A DNA stretch of 64,000 nt, from positions 1-64,000 of the forward strand of contig CANQRG010000008.1 in the NCBI GenBank assembly GCA_947626165.1, written 5' to 3'. The stretch is from an uncultured Clostridia bacterium. Lineage in GTDB: Bacteria; Bacillota; Clostridia; Oscillospirales; Ruminococcaceae. The notes under the pieces are model-generated. The model saw only the letters and a program-made list of their open reading frames with translations, was not told the DNA's origin and searched no databases. The position numbers were made by a program, and so were the translations under genes. Shown here in pieces: positions 43,911 to 52,113 of this stretch; position 1 is the first letter of the stretch; every line of letters begins with the position of its first letter.

Positions 43911-44022
43911 ACCAGCAGGGGTGACGGCGTGACGGCAGGGGTGACCCCTGCACGCAGTGCTGCCCTATTAGAAACTAGAAGCAAGATGCAAGATGTAAGA
44001 TGTAAGATGCAAGATGCAAGAT
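43911..44022 (+). repeat. Dispersed modular repeat, copy E, with heptamer tandem array
   Basis: Directly after yitT, GCAGGGGTGAC occurs twice (43915, 43935). The second copy is a perfect hairpin GCAGGGG-TGA-CCCCTGC (43935-43951). The bases that follow (43972-44022) form a tandem array of the heptamer AAGATGC/AAGATGT, about six units. The hairpin has the same GTGAC loop as copy A but a different, complementary stem. Confidence 0.75.
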
Positions 44023-44058
44023 AAAACCGCCCAGACATATTTTTGTCTGGGCGGTTTT
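44023..44058. terminator. Bidirectional terminator
   Basis: A 14-bp perfect stem AAAACCGCCCAGAC/GTCTGGGCGGTTTT with a short loop lies between the convergent yitT and GH5 genes, with T runs on both strands. Confidence 0.85.
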
Positions 44059-44087
44059 ACAAAATTATATAGATTTATTTTAGGAGT

Positions 44088-46217
44088 CTACTTCACTTTT
44101 TTCTTAACAACCTTTGACCACTTACCATAAAACTTCCTGCCGTTTGCTAGCTTGTATGCTCGCACTTTTACAAAGTATTTCTTCTTTGGTTTAAAATTTT
44201 TGATTGTTGCATTGTTTTTCTTAACTGTGACAGTCTTTTTACCTTTGGTAAACTTGCTGTTCGTTGCCGCTTTGACCTCGTACCCTGTTGCTCCGCTTAC
44301 CTTTTTCCATGATACATTTAGCTTCTTTTTCTTTGCCTTTAGCTTAACGTTCTTAACCTTCGCAGGTTTCGTAACCGTTGTTGTAGTCGGCGGTGTTACC
44401 TTTGGCGATGCCGTTGTAGGAGCATTAGTAGCAGGCTGTGCCGATGTAGGTTGGCTAGAACCTGAGTTAGACGGCTCTGACTGACCACTGCCTGACGGGT
44501 TTGATGAATCTGATGGATTACTTGAACTATCAGATGGGGTTGACGAATCAGATGGGTTAGATGGCACTGACGGATCTGAAGGCATATTTGAATTTCCAAT
44601 TGTTTTGAGAATATTTCCGCTTACATCAAGAAATTCAACACATCTGATCAAATATACATAGTCTTTAGCATCATTCCACGAATACGTTGAAGCATAAACA
44701 CTGTAACTGTCACCATTGTTAATCTGATTAGAAAGGTCTAAAGTAACTTCAATTGCAGTTTCTCCGTTAATATAATTTTCACCCGTTACAGTATTCTTTG
44801 ATTCTTTACCTGCAACATTTGCCGATAAATTAATGACAGCATATGGATTAAATGAAACATCATCAGCACAATCAAATATATATCTTATCTTTACCGCACC
44901 TGCAATTGAAGCATCAGCTGTGCCGCTTTCCAAATTAACAGGTATACCACCTGATTTAATTAATCCAAGTGCATCTTCTTTTGCCATTGGTTCATAATAA
45001 CTTGTATCAATAGGAACAAAAGTGCCATCTGAAATCTCTTTAGCAAGCTTTTCTATAACCTTAGCATCCGTTTCCTGCTTTATTTTAAACTGCGTTCTTG
45101 AATAAAAATTATCATTTACATCCCACAGAACAGGAACAAATCCATAACTTTTAATAAGTCTAATAATATAATCTACAGCTTCACTTGTTGAATTTACTGC
45201 AGCATTTTCAGAAAAACGATCATTGTCATATATAGAAGTTGTCTCACCTATAAATACCGGTATTCCTTTTTCTGAGAAAGATTTTTTCAAGAGATTTAAC
45301 TGATTTATACTAAATAATCTCCAAAATTTACTTCCTATTTGCTTAGACCAATATGCATTTCCGTCAACATAATGAACTGATACCATCATTCTGTCTTTGG
45401 CTTTGTCTTCTGGCATCTTAAAAGCTGAATTAGTGGTTTTTTCTACATTTGTAAAATAGCCCGAAACAATAAGCATTCTTTTTGTATTATTTCCGCCCGT
45501 AGCTCTTACAGCGTCTACAAATGCCTGATTCATTTTGTTTGTCCAATCATATCCTTCACTTTCGGGCAAATCGTTTATTTCATTATTAGAGTCTATCTGA
45601 CCTCCTCCTAGATATTCATTAAAGCCCTCAAACATTAAGTAATCTGAATATTCTTTAAAATAGTTGGCAATCTGAGTCCAGATTTTTTTAAATATTTCTG
45701 CTGCATTCTCTTTTGTGTTACGTCTGATTATAAACTCGTCAAAATGATGAATATTGATTACTGCGTAAACACCAGCATTACGGCAATAATCAACAATTTC
45801 CTTAACACGGTTTATATACGCTTTAGAAATAGTATATGTACCGTCATTTACCATCATATTACCCCAAAATACAGGAATTCTAATAGTATTAAATCCTGCA
45901 TTTTTCATTCCGTCAATAATTTTTTGAGTAGTTACAACTGCTCCCCAGCAAGTTTCATAATCCTGAGGTGTGTTGTCTTTTACAACTGGAGGCCATGTAT
46001 ATGACAAACTCGTACAATTAGCTGCATCATAAGATTCCATTGTATTACCAAGATTGATACCGAGCCCCATATCGTCGGCATAGTCCTGTGCAGTCATATT
46101 ATCACGCATAACTCCATCTTCAGCTATACCTGTTACAGTTAATATCCCCTGAAATGACAAAGAACTCAACATTATGCAGGCAGCCAACAAACCTGAAATC
46201 AATTTCTTTGCTTTCAT
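44088..46217 (-). CDS. Secreted GH5 cellulase with accessory module and Fn3 tail
   Basis: A 709-aa endoglucanase-type enzyme. Signal peptide (1-31), GH5 barrel (about 45-400) with GLGINLGNTME (retaining-cellulase opening), IHHFDEF, acid/base Glu201 in FEGFNEY and nucleophile Glu325 in FIGETTS. Residues about 455-565 form a beta-rich module (YIFDCADDVSFNPYAVINL to VEFLDVSGNILK) that also occurs in the 992-aa protein at 53894; it may bind carbohydrate. A long Ser/Pro/Thr linker (568-625) leads to a C-terminal lysine-rich Fn3 (626-709). No dockerin, CBM of known type or LPXTG is seen. AAGGAG precedes the ATG. Confidence 0.92.
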   Translation of the reverse strand: MKAKKLISGLLAACIMLSSLSFQGILTVTGIAEDGVMRDNMTAQDYADDMGLGINLGNTMESYDAANCTSLSYTWPPVVKDNTPQDYETCWGAVVTTQKIIDGMKNAGFNTIRIPVFWGNMMVNDGTYTISKAYINRVKEIVDYCRNAGVYAVINIHHFDEFIIRRNTKENAAEIFKKIWTQIANYFKEYSDYLMFEGFNEYLGGGQIDSNNEINDLPESEGYDWTNKMNQAFVDAVRATGGNNTKRMLIVSGYFTNVEKTTNSAFKMPEDKAKDRMMVSVHYVDGNAYWSKQIGSKFWRLFSINQLNLLKKSFSEKGIPVFIGETTSIYDNDRFSENAAVNSTSEAVDYIIRLIKSYGFVPVLWDVNDNFYSRTQFKIKQETDAKVIEKLAKEISDGTFVPIDTSYYEPMAKEDALGLIKSGGIPVNLESGTADASIAGAVKIRYIFDCADDVSFNPYAVINLSANVAGKESKNTVTGENYINGETAIEVTLDLSNQINNGDSYSVYASTYSWNDAKDYVYLIRCVEFLDVSGNILKTIGNSNMPSDPSVPSNPSDSSTPSDSSSNPSDSSNPSGSGQSEPSNSGSSQPTSAQPATNAPTTASPKVTPPTTTTVTKPAKVKNVKLKAKKKKLNVSWKKVSGATGYEVKAATNSKFTKGKKTVTVKKNNATIKNFKPKKKYFVKVRAYKLANGRKFYGKWSKVVKKKVK

Positions 46218-46384
46218 AAAAACATCTCCTTAAAAAGCTTTTACGCACAAATAAAAAATTTATATGGTTTTATCTCTTTCGTCTTTTATTATATCACACC
46301 GAAAACAAATGTCAAGTTCTACAGTTTTTTAATAATAAATCTGCAAGCCAACCTCGTAATTCTATATTGTTAAATGAATGCCTA

Positions 46385-46834
46385 TTATGGATGCCTAAAA
46401 CTAAGTACAAGCCAACCTTGCTTTTCATGTACTAATCTAAGATTAAATGTGTGTTCGCCATCCCAAATCTTATCATCAGATTTAGCTTTAAATTCAACAC
46501 TATATACTTTTAAATTCTTTAACTCGTCTTTAGAAAATGTTTCTTCATATTGCTCCTTATTCTGGTCAATGTCCTCATCCGTTACATCCTGAATTTTTAC
46601 ATTATCTATTTTAGTTATTTTATACTCGTGTCTTTTAATATCAACAAATTCAGCTTCTTTTGACTCTAAGGATTTCATTCCGATAGTGAAATCATCCTTC
46701 CAATAATTTATATATTTTTTTATAGTATCTTCAGGATTAAGATTGTTGGGCTTGTAGATATACAGAAAAAACACCGAAACAACAAAAGCCAACATACCAA
46801 AAAGAATAAGAATTGTTTTTAAAACTTTTTTCAT
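46385..46834 (-). CDS. Small membrane-anchored protein, possible immunity-type relic
   Basis: A 149-aa protein with one N-terminal hydrophobic segment (about residues 7-27) and an extracytoplasmic domain rich in Lys/Asp (YWKDDFTIGMKSLESKE, VYSVEFKAKSDDKIWDG, then GWLVLSFRHP). The pattern (short anchor, NTF2- or DUF4829-like beta domain ending in a Trp-containing strand) resembles small proteins downstream of RHS toxins, but I do not recognise the family. It starts 13 bases after the previous gene and is preceded by AAGGTG. Three such genes follow the RHS remnant in a row, so an immunity or surface role is an inference from context. Confidence 0.6.
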   Translation of the reverse strand: MKKVLKTILILFGMLAFVVSVFFLYIYKPNNLNPEDTIKKYINYWKDDFTIGMKSLESKEAEFVDIKRHEYKITKIDNVKIQDVTDEDIDQNKEQYEETFSKDELKNLKVYSVEFKAKSDDKIWDGEHTFNLRLVHEKQGWLVLSFRHP

Positions 46835-46846
46835 AGTGTTAACACC

Positions 46847-47236
46847 TTAATTTTTCGTGTAATGACATACAACAGCAATAACACCGCTTATAATTGCAAA
46901 GACAAATGTCAGTAAAGAATAATATATAATAATACATTTAGCTATCGAAAAACTTTCGCTATGATAAAATGGTAAGTAGAATAATATACTATCTCTTAAA
47001 ATCAACAGCGTAAATCCCGAAGCTATTAATAAATAAAGTATGCTTAAATAACTTATTTTAAATTTTTTAAATAAAAGAGAACTAAGAAATAATGCAAATA
47101 GAGTAAGAATAATAAAGAAAGATTCGTTATTAATGATCAAAACTGAATCGTAAATAAAACAACTTATAATCTCAATCAGCCATATTAATATAAACACCGA
47201 TAAAAGAAAAGTATTGGCTAAATATAATTTTCTCAT
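46847..47236 (-). CDS. Small four-helix membrane protein of unknown function
   Basis: A 129-aa protein that is almost entirely hydrophobic, with four predicted membrane helices (about residues 8-28, 35-55, 60-80, 100-125). ATG 47236 follows GGAGATG; the longer frame to 47290 begins in the previous gene's debris. It sits between two small single-anchor proteins downstream of the RHS remnant and may be part of a toxin-immunity locus. I do not recognise a family. Confidence 0.6.
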   Translation of the reverse strand: MRKLYLANTFLLSVFILIWLIEIISCFIYDSVLIINNESFFIILTLFALFLSSLLFKKFKISYLSILYLLIASGFTLLILRDSILFYLPFYHSESFSIAKCIIIYYSLLTFVFAIISGVIAVVCHYTKN

Positions 47237-47276
47237 ATAAAATTCATCTCCATAGTTAAATATTAAAAACTCACAA

Positions 47277-47399
47277 TCAGTAAATTGCAAAGTATGCTAT
47301 GTAACCACTTTTACCTTTAGGTACTTTATTAAAATAATCTACTAAACCATAATCATTTGATGCAGCAGTTTCACCATACATTGTATTAATACTATACCC
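47277..47399 (-). pseudogene. Possible frameshifted C-terminal extension
   Basis: In the +1 frame relative to the gene at 47392, the sequence stays open and reads YSINTMYGETAASNDYG, then PKGKSGYIAYFAIY, ending at TGA 47277. It may be the original end of that protein, cut off by a frameshift near its stop codon. The composition is protein-like but no homolog is recognised. Confidence 0.35.
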
Positions 47400-47874
47400 C
47401 TGTATAAGCATCAACTATATACCAATTTCCTGTTTGTTCATTTTCTGCAACATGAAAATAAAGTCCAGTTCCATCTCCATCTGTTAATCCCATAAACACA
47501 TCAGGCGATTCACTAAACGCAAATCTCCATGAAAATTCAGCATAATAAATCTTTTCACCCGGAGTAAGCAATGTACCATTGGAATTATAATTATCATATT
47601 CCTCTATATTATCAATTTTGCAATATTCAATAAAGGTAAAATCAAATATTCCAAGTCTACTATCTCCTTCGTTTAAAGACGGATATATCATTGACGCCTT
47701 TTTGGGATTCTTCTCATCTATTGCGTTCAAGTAATACTCAACAGCCTTTTCACCACTGGTAATAGATGATAAATCATAAGATATATTCCACTTGATAACT
47801 GGCAATACTATAAAATATAACATTAGTAAAATTATAAACGTATAAACCAAAATATGTATAATCTTTTTTCTCAT
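47392..47874 (-). CDS. Small membrane-anchored protein (DUF4829-like)
   Basis: A 160-aa protein: one N-terminal hydrophobic helix (about residues 4-24), then a beta-rich extracytoplasmic domain with YYLNAIDEKNPKKASMIYP, EKIYYAEFSWRF and a terminal NWYIVDAYTGV. The fold pattern (NTF2-like small domain of Firmicutes exported proteins, DUF4829 type) is a guess. ATG 47874 follows GGAAG and lies five bases after the end of the RHS remnant. The protein may be truncated: a +1 frame beyond its stop stays open for about 40 codons. Confidence 0.6.
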   Translation of the reverse strand: MRKKIIHILVYTFIILLMLYFIVLPVIKWNISYDLSSITSGEKAVEYYLNAIDEKNPKKASMIYPSLNEGDSRLGIFDFTFIEYCKIDNIEEYDNYNSNGTLLTPGEKIYYAEFSWRFAFSESPDVFMGLTDGDGTGLYFHVAENEQTGNWYIVDAYTGV

Positions 47875-47878
47875 ATGA

Positions 47879-48239
47879 TTACTTCCATTCATATTCCGTT
47901 ACTAGATTGTTATCTCTAACTATAATAGCTATACTCTTTATTATACAAATTTTTACTTACACTTACAGTATCTTTATGCATTAATTCGCTTGTCGTTCTG
48001 CCAAACTTATCTGTATTCTTATTATGGGTCAAATAACAATATTGATTACCTGCTAATTTGATTTTTGTTAATGTATCATTATCAGAAATGGTTTCTGTTG
48101 CTTTTGTTTTATCTCCTATAGTCTCTACTTTTTTATTCTCTGTTTCGTAGTATTTATGATATACTACGTTTCCTGTTTCTTCAATTATATCCTGACCATC
48201 AGAGTTTGTCAAATTTGCTCTTAGACAAAATAGAAACAT
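47879..48239 (-). pseudogene. RHS-repeat protein remnant with frameshift
   Basis: A 107-codon frame reads like the inside of an RHS/YD-repeat protein: NLTNSDGQDIIEETGNVVYH, then LAGNQYCYLTHNKNTDKFGR, then KNLYNKEYSYY. The RHS pattern (YKYDSFGRL-type and THN...DKFGR blocks) continues after a frameshift near 47920 as VRDNNLVTEYEWK and stops at 47879. The upstream and downstream parts, including the toxin tip, are missing. It is a decayed piece of a large cell-surface or polymorphic-toxin gene. Confidence 0.8.
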
Positions 48240-48429
48240 AGATTTTTTTCAAATGTTTGATTGGTGATAGTTTGAGTCCTTACAGTTCCGTAAATTCAGC
48301 AAAATGCATCTACAGAAAACTATTCATTTATATTGCTTTTTTAACGCAAAAAAGCCCCGAAAAACCAGGACTTTCTCGCTAAAAATCTTTATAACTATTA
48401 ATTTTATCGCAAAATAAAACGCAAGATAT

Positions 48430-48462
48430 AAAAAAATCCACGTTCTGCAAATGCAAAACGCG
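48430..48462 (-). terminator. Terminator of the HMGL-like aldolase gene
   Basis: On the minus strand a 10-bp stem (48439-48462, CGCGTTTTGC with GCAGAACGTG, including G-U pairs) is followed by seven T. It lies 33 bases after the stop codon. Apart from this and an A-T-rich tract the region 48240-48494 holds nothing I recognise. Confidence 0.7.
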
Positions 48463-48494
48463 AATCTAATGTAACATAACCCCAGCTTTACCGC

Positions 48495-49475
48495 TTAATT
48501 GTCTTGGTCGTAAGTCTCCTGAAAAAACTTAGCATAATCAGTTCTTTTTTCTTTCATAAACGCAATAGCTGTCCTTGGGTGGCAGTTAAATCTTCCTGTC
48601 AGCAAGTAAGGAACATCATATCCCCATACCAAACCGTCGTTGTGAAGCTTAACCATATGCTTCTCAATAAAGTTGAGCAGCGGAACTAAATCGTACTTCG
48701 GATTCTTTAAAAATCCGAGAAGAGTTTCCAGAGCGCAGTTTCCTGCTCCTCTGCCAAGCGACCTTACTGTGCCGTCAAGATAGCTTGTTCCCATTATCAT
48801 AGACTCAATAGTATTTGCAAATGCAAGCTGTTGATTGTCGTGTGCGTGAATACCTATCTTTTTATTGTACTTCTCGCCAAACTCTAAGTATTTAGTAGTA
48901 AGCCTTCTGATATCCTCAGGATACAAAGCACCAAAGCTGTCAACAAGATAGATTACATCGACACAGCTTTTACCAAGAAGCTCCAAAGCCTGATCGAGGT
49001 CACCATCGCTTGCTGTTGACACAGCCATAATATTAGCAGAAGTCTCATAGCCTAGTTTGTGAAAAGTCTCTATCATCTCTATGCAAGAGGGGATCTGATA
49101 TACATATGTAGCAGTACGCATAATGTCAACCACACTCTCGCTCTTTGGAAGAATAGTGTCCATATCAGTTCTGCCGACGTCAGCCATAACAGAAATCTTT
49201 AAATCACTGTCATTTTCACCGACGATCCCCCTTATAGACTCCTCATCGCAAAACTTCCACTTGCCGAAATCTTCCTCAGGGAAAATCTTCTTTGAAGCCT
49301 TATATCCGAACTCCATATAATCAACGCCTGCAGCGATATTTGTCTCATATAAATCCTTTACAAACTCGTCTGTAAAGCGGAAATTGTTCACCAATCCGCC
49401 GTCTCTTACAGTTGCGTCAACGACCTTTAAATCGTCTCTTACTGAAATTAAATTACCCTTTTTATTCTCACTCAT
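48495..49475 (-). CDS. HMGL/DmpG-type aldolase catalytic domain protein
   Basis: A 326-aa TIM-barrel lyase of the HMG-CoA lyase/isopropylmalate synthase/4-hydroxy-2-oxovalerate aldolase superfamily. The metal site opening VDATVRDGGLVNNFRF (Asp) and the late GIHAHDNQQLAFANT (two His) with RGAGNCALE are present. The characteristic domains for citramalate or isopropylmalate synthesis are absent, so the substrate is unknown. GGAG ten bases before the ATG is inside a hairpin GCTCCA/TGGAGC (49485-49500). The gene stands alone between a terminator and ychF. Confidence 0.8.
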   Translation of the reverse strand: MSENKKGNLISVRDDLKVVDATVRDGGLVNNFRFTDEFVKDLYETNIAAGVDYMEFGYKASKKIFPEEDFGKWKFCDEESIRGIVGENDSDLKISVMADVGRTDMDTILPKSESVVDIMRTATYVYQIPSCIEMIETFHKLGYETSANIMAVSTASDGDLDQALELLGKSCVDVIYLVDSFGALYPEDIRRLTTKYLEFGEKYNKKIGIHAHDNQQLAFANTIESMIMGTSYLDGTVRSLGRGAGNCALETLLGFLKNPKYDLVPLLNFIEKHMVKLHNDGLVWGYDVPYLLTGRFNCHPRTAIAFMKEKRTDYAKFFQETYDQDN

Positions 49476-49484
49476 AATTATTTT

Positions 49485-49500
49485 GCTCCAAAGCTGGAGC
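49485..49500 (-). promoter_or_regulatory. Hairpin that covers the aldolase ribosome binding site
   Basis: GCTCCA-GCTT-TGGAGC on the minus strand contains the only reasonable SD (GGAG) of the gene at 48495-49475. A 6-bp stem could hide it, giving translational control, but a weak stem may open freely. Confidence 0.4.
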
Positions 49501-49643
49501 TTCCCCCTTTCATAACTAATTTGTTTGTTAATACTTTTGGCTTTTTATGGTTTAAAACTTTAACGCTTTAAAGCCGACTACTACATTATATACAAGTAAT
49601 CTGCATTTGTCAAGCATTTTTTCAAAAATTTAACCTTAAACAG

Positions 49644-50738
49644 TTAAACATTAAATCTAAACAGAACTATATCTCCGTCCTGCATAACATAATCCTTACC
49701 CTCAAGCCTCATAAGACCCTTTTCCTTAACGTGAGCCATAGTTCCGCAAGCCATTAAATCGTCAAACGAAACAACCTCGGCGCGAATAAAGCCCTTTTCA
49801 AAGTCAGTATGAATTTTTCCAGCAGCCTGAGGAGCCTTAGTACCTTTCTTTATCGTCCAGGCACGAACCTCCGGCTCTCCTGCTGTGAGAAAAGATATAA
49901 GTCCGAGTAGCGAATATCCCTCTTTTATTATTCTTCCAAGACCCGAAATCTCAAGACCAAGCTCAGACAAAAACATCTGCTTATCCTCGTCGTTCATATC
50001 GGAAATCTCTGCCTCGATCTGAGCGCAAATCGGCAAAACAGCGCTGCCCTCTTCTTTAGCATGCTGACAAACGATTTTATAGTTTTCATTAGTTTCTATA
50101 TTGTTTGTAAAATCCTTCTCCGATAGATTAGCGGCATAGATAACCGGCTTGCCTGACAAAAGCGGTGTTTCCTTTATCCACTCGGTCTCATCATCGGTCA
50201 TTTCAAAGCTTCTTGCAGGCTTGCCGTCCTCAAGGTGTGTCTTTAGTCTTTCTAAAAAGTCAACCACCCCTGCGAGAGACTTATCGCCCTTCATAGCCTT
50301 TTTGGTTCTGTCTAAACGACGTTCAATCATTTCAACGTCTGAGAAAATAAGCTCTAAATCAATGGTTTCAATATCGCGTCTCGGATTAATGCTTCCGTCA
50401 ACGTGAATAATATTCTCGTCCTCAAAGCACCTTACAACGTGGACTATTGCGTCGACCTCCCTGATATTTGAAAGAAACTTGTTTCCCAGTCCCTCGCCTT
50501 TGGAAGCGCCTTTTACAAGTCCTGCAATGTCAACGAACTCCAAAGTTGCCGGCGTAAACTTAACAGGGTTATACATCTCCCTTAATTTATCAAGACGTTC
50601 GTCCGGAACTGATACTATTCCTACATTTGGCTCTATAGTGCAAAACGGATAGTTAGCCGACTCTGCTCCTGCGTTTGTAAGCGCGTTAAAAAGCGTACTT
50701 TTTCCTACGTTTGGTAATCCTACCATACCCAATTTCAT
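49644..50738 (-). CDS. ychF: Redox-regulated ATPase/GTPase YchF
   Basis: A conserved OBG-family P-loop NTPase that binds ribosomes and prefers ATP. The 364-aa protein has GLPNVGKST (residues 7-15), FVDIAGLVKGASKGEGLGNKFL (G3 and TRAFAC motif), YAANLSEKD (variant of the G4 motif), a coiled-coil insert (about 125-210) and a C-terminal TGS domain ending in MQDGDIVLFRFNV. AGGAGG precedes the ATG. It lies 61 bases before trpS on the same strand; a shared transcript is possible. Confidence 0.95.
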   Translation of the reverse strand: MKLGMVGLPNVGKSTLFNALTNAGAESANYPFCTIEPNVGIVSVPDERLDKLREMYNPVKFTPATLEFVDIAGLVKGASKGEGLGNKFLSNIREVDAIVHVVRCFEDENIIHVDGSINPRRDIETIDLELIFSDVEMIERRLDRTKKAMKGDKSLAGVVDFLERLKTHLEDGKPARSFEMTDDETEWIKETPLLSGKPVIYAANLSEKDFTNNIETNENYKIVCQHAKEEGSAVLPICAQIEAEISDMNDEDKQMFLSELGLEISGLGRIIKEGYSLLGLISFLTAGEPEVRAWTIKKGTKAPQAAGKIHTDFEKGFIRAEVVSFDDLMACGTMAHVKEKGLMRLEGKDYVMQDGDIVLFRFNV

Positions 50739-50799
50739 ATGAATTTTTCCTCCTGTATTATACTTTATCCATTAGTATAAACACTCCGCATCACAATTT

Positions 50800-51810
50800 C
50801 TATCTTGCGTCAACAAAGCCTACCTTATGATATACCTTTGAAAGAATCCTGTTCGTTATTCTCATCGCAGACTCGGCTCCGCTTGTGTAGCATTCCTTCA
50901 AATACGCTTTATCTGCGATAAGTCTTGCAAAATCATCTCTCACCGGCTTTAAGTAATCGGCTACCGCCTCTCCTACCGCCAGTTTAAAATCACCATAACC
51001 CTTTGACGCAAACTCACTCTCGATCTCGTCATAGGTCTTCCCCGTAACGCAAGAGTAAATAGACATAAGATTATTTATTCCATCCTTGCCCTCACGGTAA
51101 CAGATCTCCGTTTCGCTGTCGGTAACCGCTCTTTTAAATTTTCTGATAATAGTATCTTTGTCGTCAAGTATATAAACAGTCGCATTCTGATTTTCGTCTG
51201 ACTTCGACATCTTCTTAGAAGGGTCTGCAAGGGATTTAACACTCGCTCCCACAGGCGGTATATAAGGCTCAGGCAGTTTGAAAAACTCACCGTACTTATT
51301 ATTAAATCTTCCTGCAACATTTCTCGCAAGCTCTAAATGCTGTTTCTGATCAGCGCCAATAGGCACTAGATCCGCATTATAAGCCAGAATATCCGCTGCC
51401 ATTAAAACAGGATATGTAAACAATCCTGCGTTGACGTCATCAGCGTGTTTTTTTGACTTATCCTTAAACTGCGTCATTCTTGAAAGCTCTCCAAACTGCG
51501 TTGAACAAGCCAAAACCCAATTCAGTTCAGCATGACACTTATTATGGCTCTGGAAAAAAGCTATAGACTTTTTAGGGTCGATTCCGCACGCCAAAAGCAA
51601 AGCATAAGCCTGTAATGAGTTTTGTCTCAGCTTTGAAGGCTCCTGCCTGACAGTTATAGCGTGCAGGTCAACTATTGAGTATATGCAGTTATATTCGTCC
51701 TGAAGCGTTCCCCAGTTGCGGACCGCTCCTAAATAATTTCCCAGCGTAAACACTCCCGTTGGCTGTATTCCGCTGAAAATAATCTTTTTTTCTTTATCAA
51801 ACTCTGGCAT
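50800..51810 (-). CDS. trpS: Tryptophanyl-tRNA synthetase
   Basis: Class I synthetase charging tRNA-Trp. The 336-aa protein shows the HIGH-equivalent GIQPTGVFTLGNYLGAV (residues 14-30), YPVLMAADIL, GADQKQHLELARN, and KKMSKSDEN. The length is normal for the bacterial short form. GGAG precedes the ATG. The 303-base upstream gap (51811-52113) contains two repeat copies and no T-box that I can recognise, although many Firmicutes trpS genes have one. Confidence 0.96.
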   Translation of the reverse strand: MPEFDKEKKIIFSGIQPTGVFTLGNYLGAVRNWGTLQDEYNCIYSIVDLHAITVRQEPSKLRQNSLQAYALLLACGIDPKKSIAFFQSHNKCHAELNWVLACSTQFGELSRMTQFKDKSKKHADDVNAGLFTYPVLMAADILAYNADLVPIGADQKQHLELARNVAGRFNNKYGEFFKLPEPYIPPVGASVKSLADPSKKMSKSDENQNATVYILDDKDTIIRKFKRAVTDSETEICYREGKDGINNLMSIYSCVTGKTYDEIESEFASKGYGDFKLAVGEAVADYLKPVRDDFARLIADKAYLKECYTSGAESAMRITNRILSKVYHKVGFVDAR

Positions 51811-51904
51811 AGTTAATCTCCTTTATTGCTTTTTTATTTTATGCTTTCCAAAACATATCTGGCGGCAATTGCCACTCTTTATTTGTATTTATCCTATAGA
51901 TGAT

Positions 51905-52112
51905 AGCCTGCCGTTGTAAAAGTAAATACATCGTACAAACATTCCAAAGGCAAAATGCCTCCGGCAGCTCACCGGTCTTACTTCTGGTAATTTATCAATT
52001 GTCAATTGTCAATTATCAATTAATAAACCTGCCGTTGCACAAAGTAAATACATTGTACATACATTCCAAAGGCAACACCGCCTCCGGCGGCTCGCCGGTC
52101 TAGCTTCTTGCA
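51905..52112 (-). repeat. Dispersed modular repeat, copies C1 and C2
   Basis: Two full units fill most of the gap between trpS and the aminotransferase. Read on the minus strand, each has a GC hairpin, then TGCC-TTTGGAATGT...TTTACTTT...CAACGGCAGG. The C2 hairpin is CCGGCG-AGC-CGCCGG; the C1 hairpin CCGGTG-AGC-TGCCGG keeps its pairs only by U-G/G-U wobbles in RNA from the minus strand. An AATTGTC/AATTATC tract lies between the units (51987-52022) and a heptamer-like AGATGCAAGAAGC tract precedes C2. Both units are downstream of, and sense to, the aminotransferase gene. Confidence 0.85.
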
Positions 52113-52113
52113 T

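Noticed and set aside
43972-44022. Possible CRISPR-like array
   Set aside because: The units are contiguous heptamers without unique spacers; no cas genes are present. No CRISPR array is visible elsewhere in the window.
51811-52113. Possible T-box leader upstream of trpS
   Set aside because: No specifier loop or antiterminator bulge (TGGNACCGCG-type) could be found; the gap is filled by repeat copies C1 and C2.
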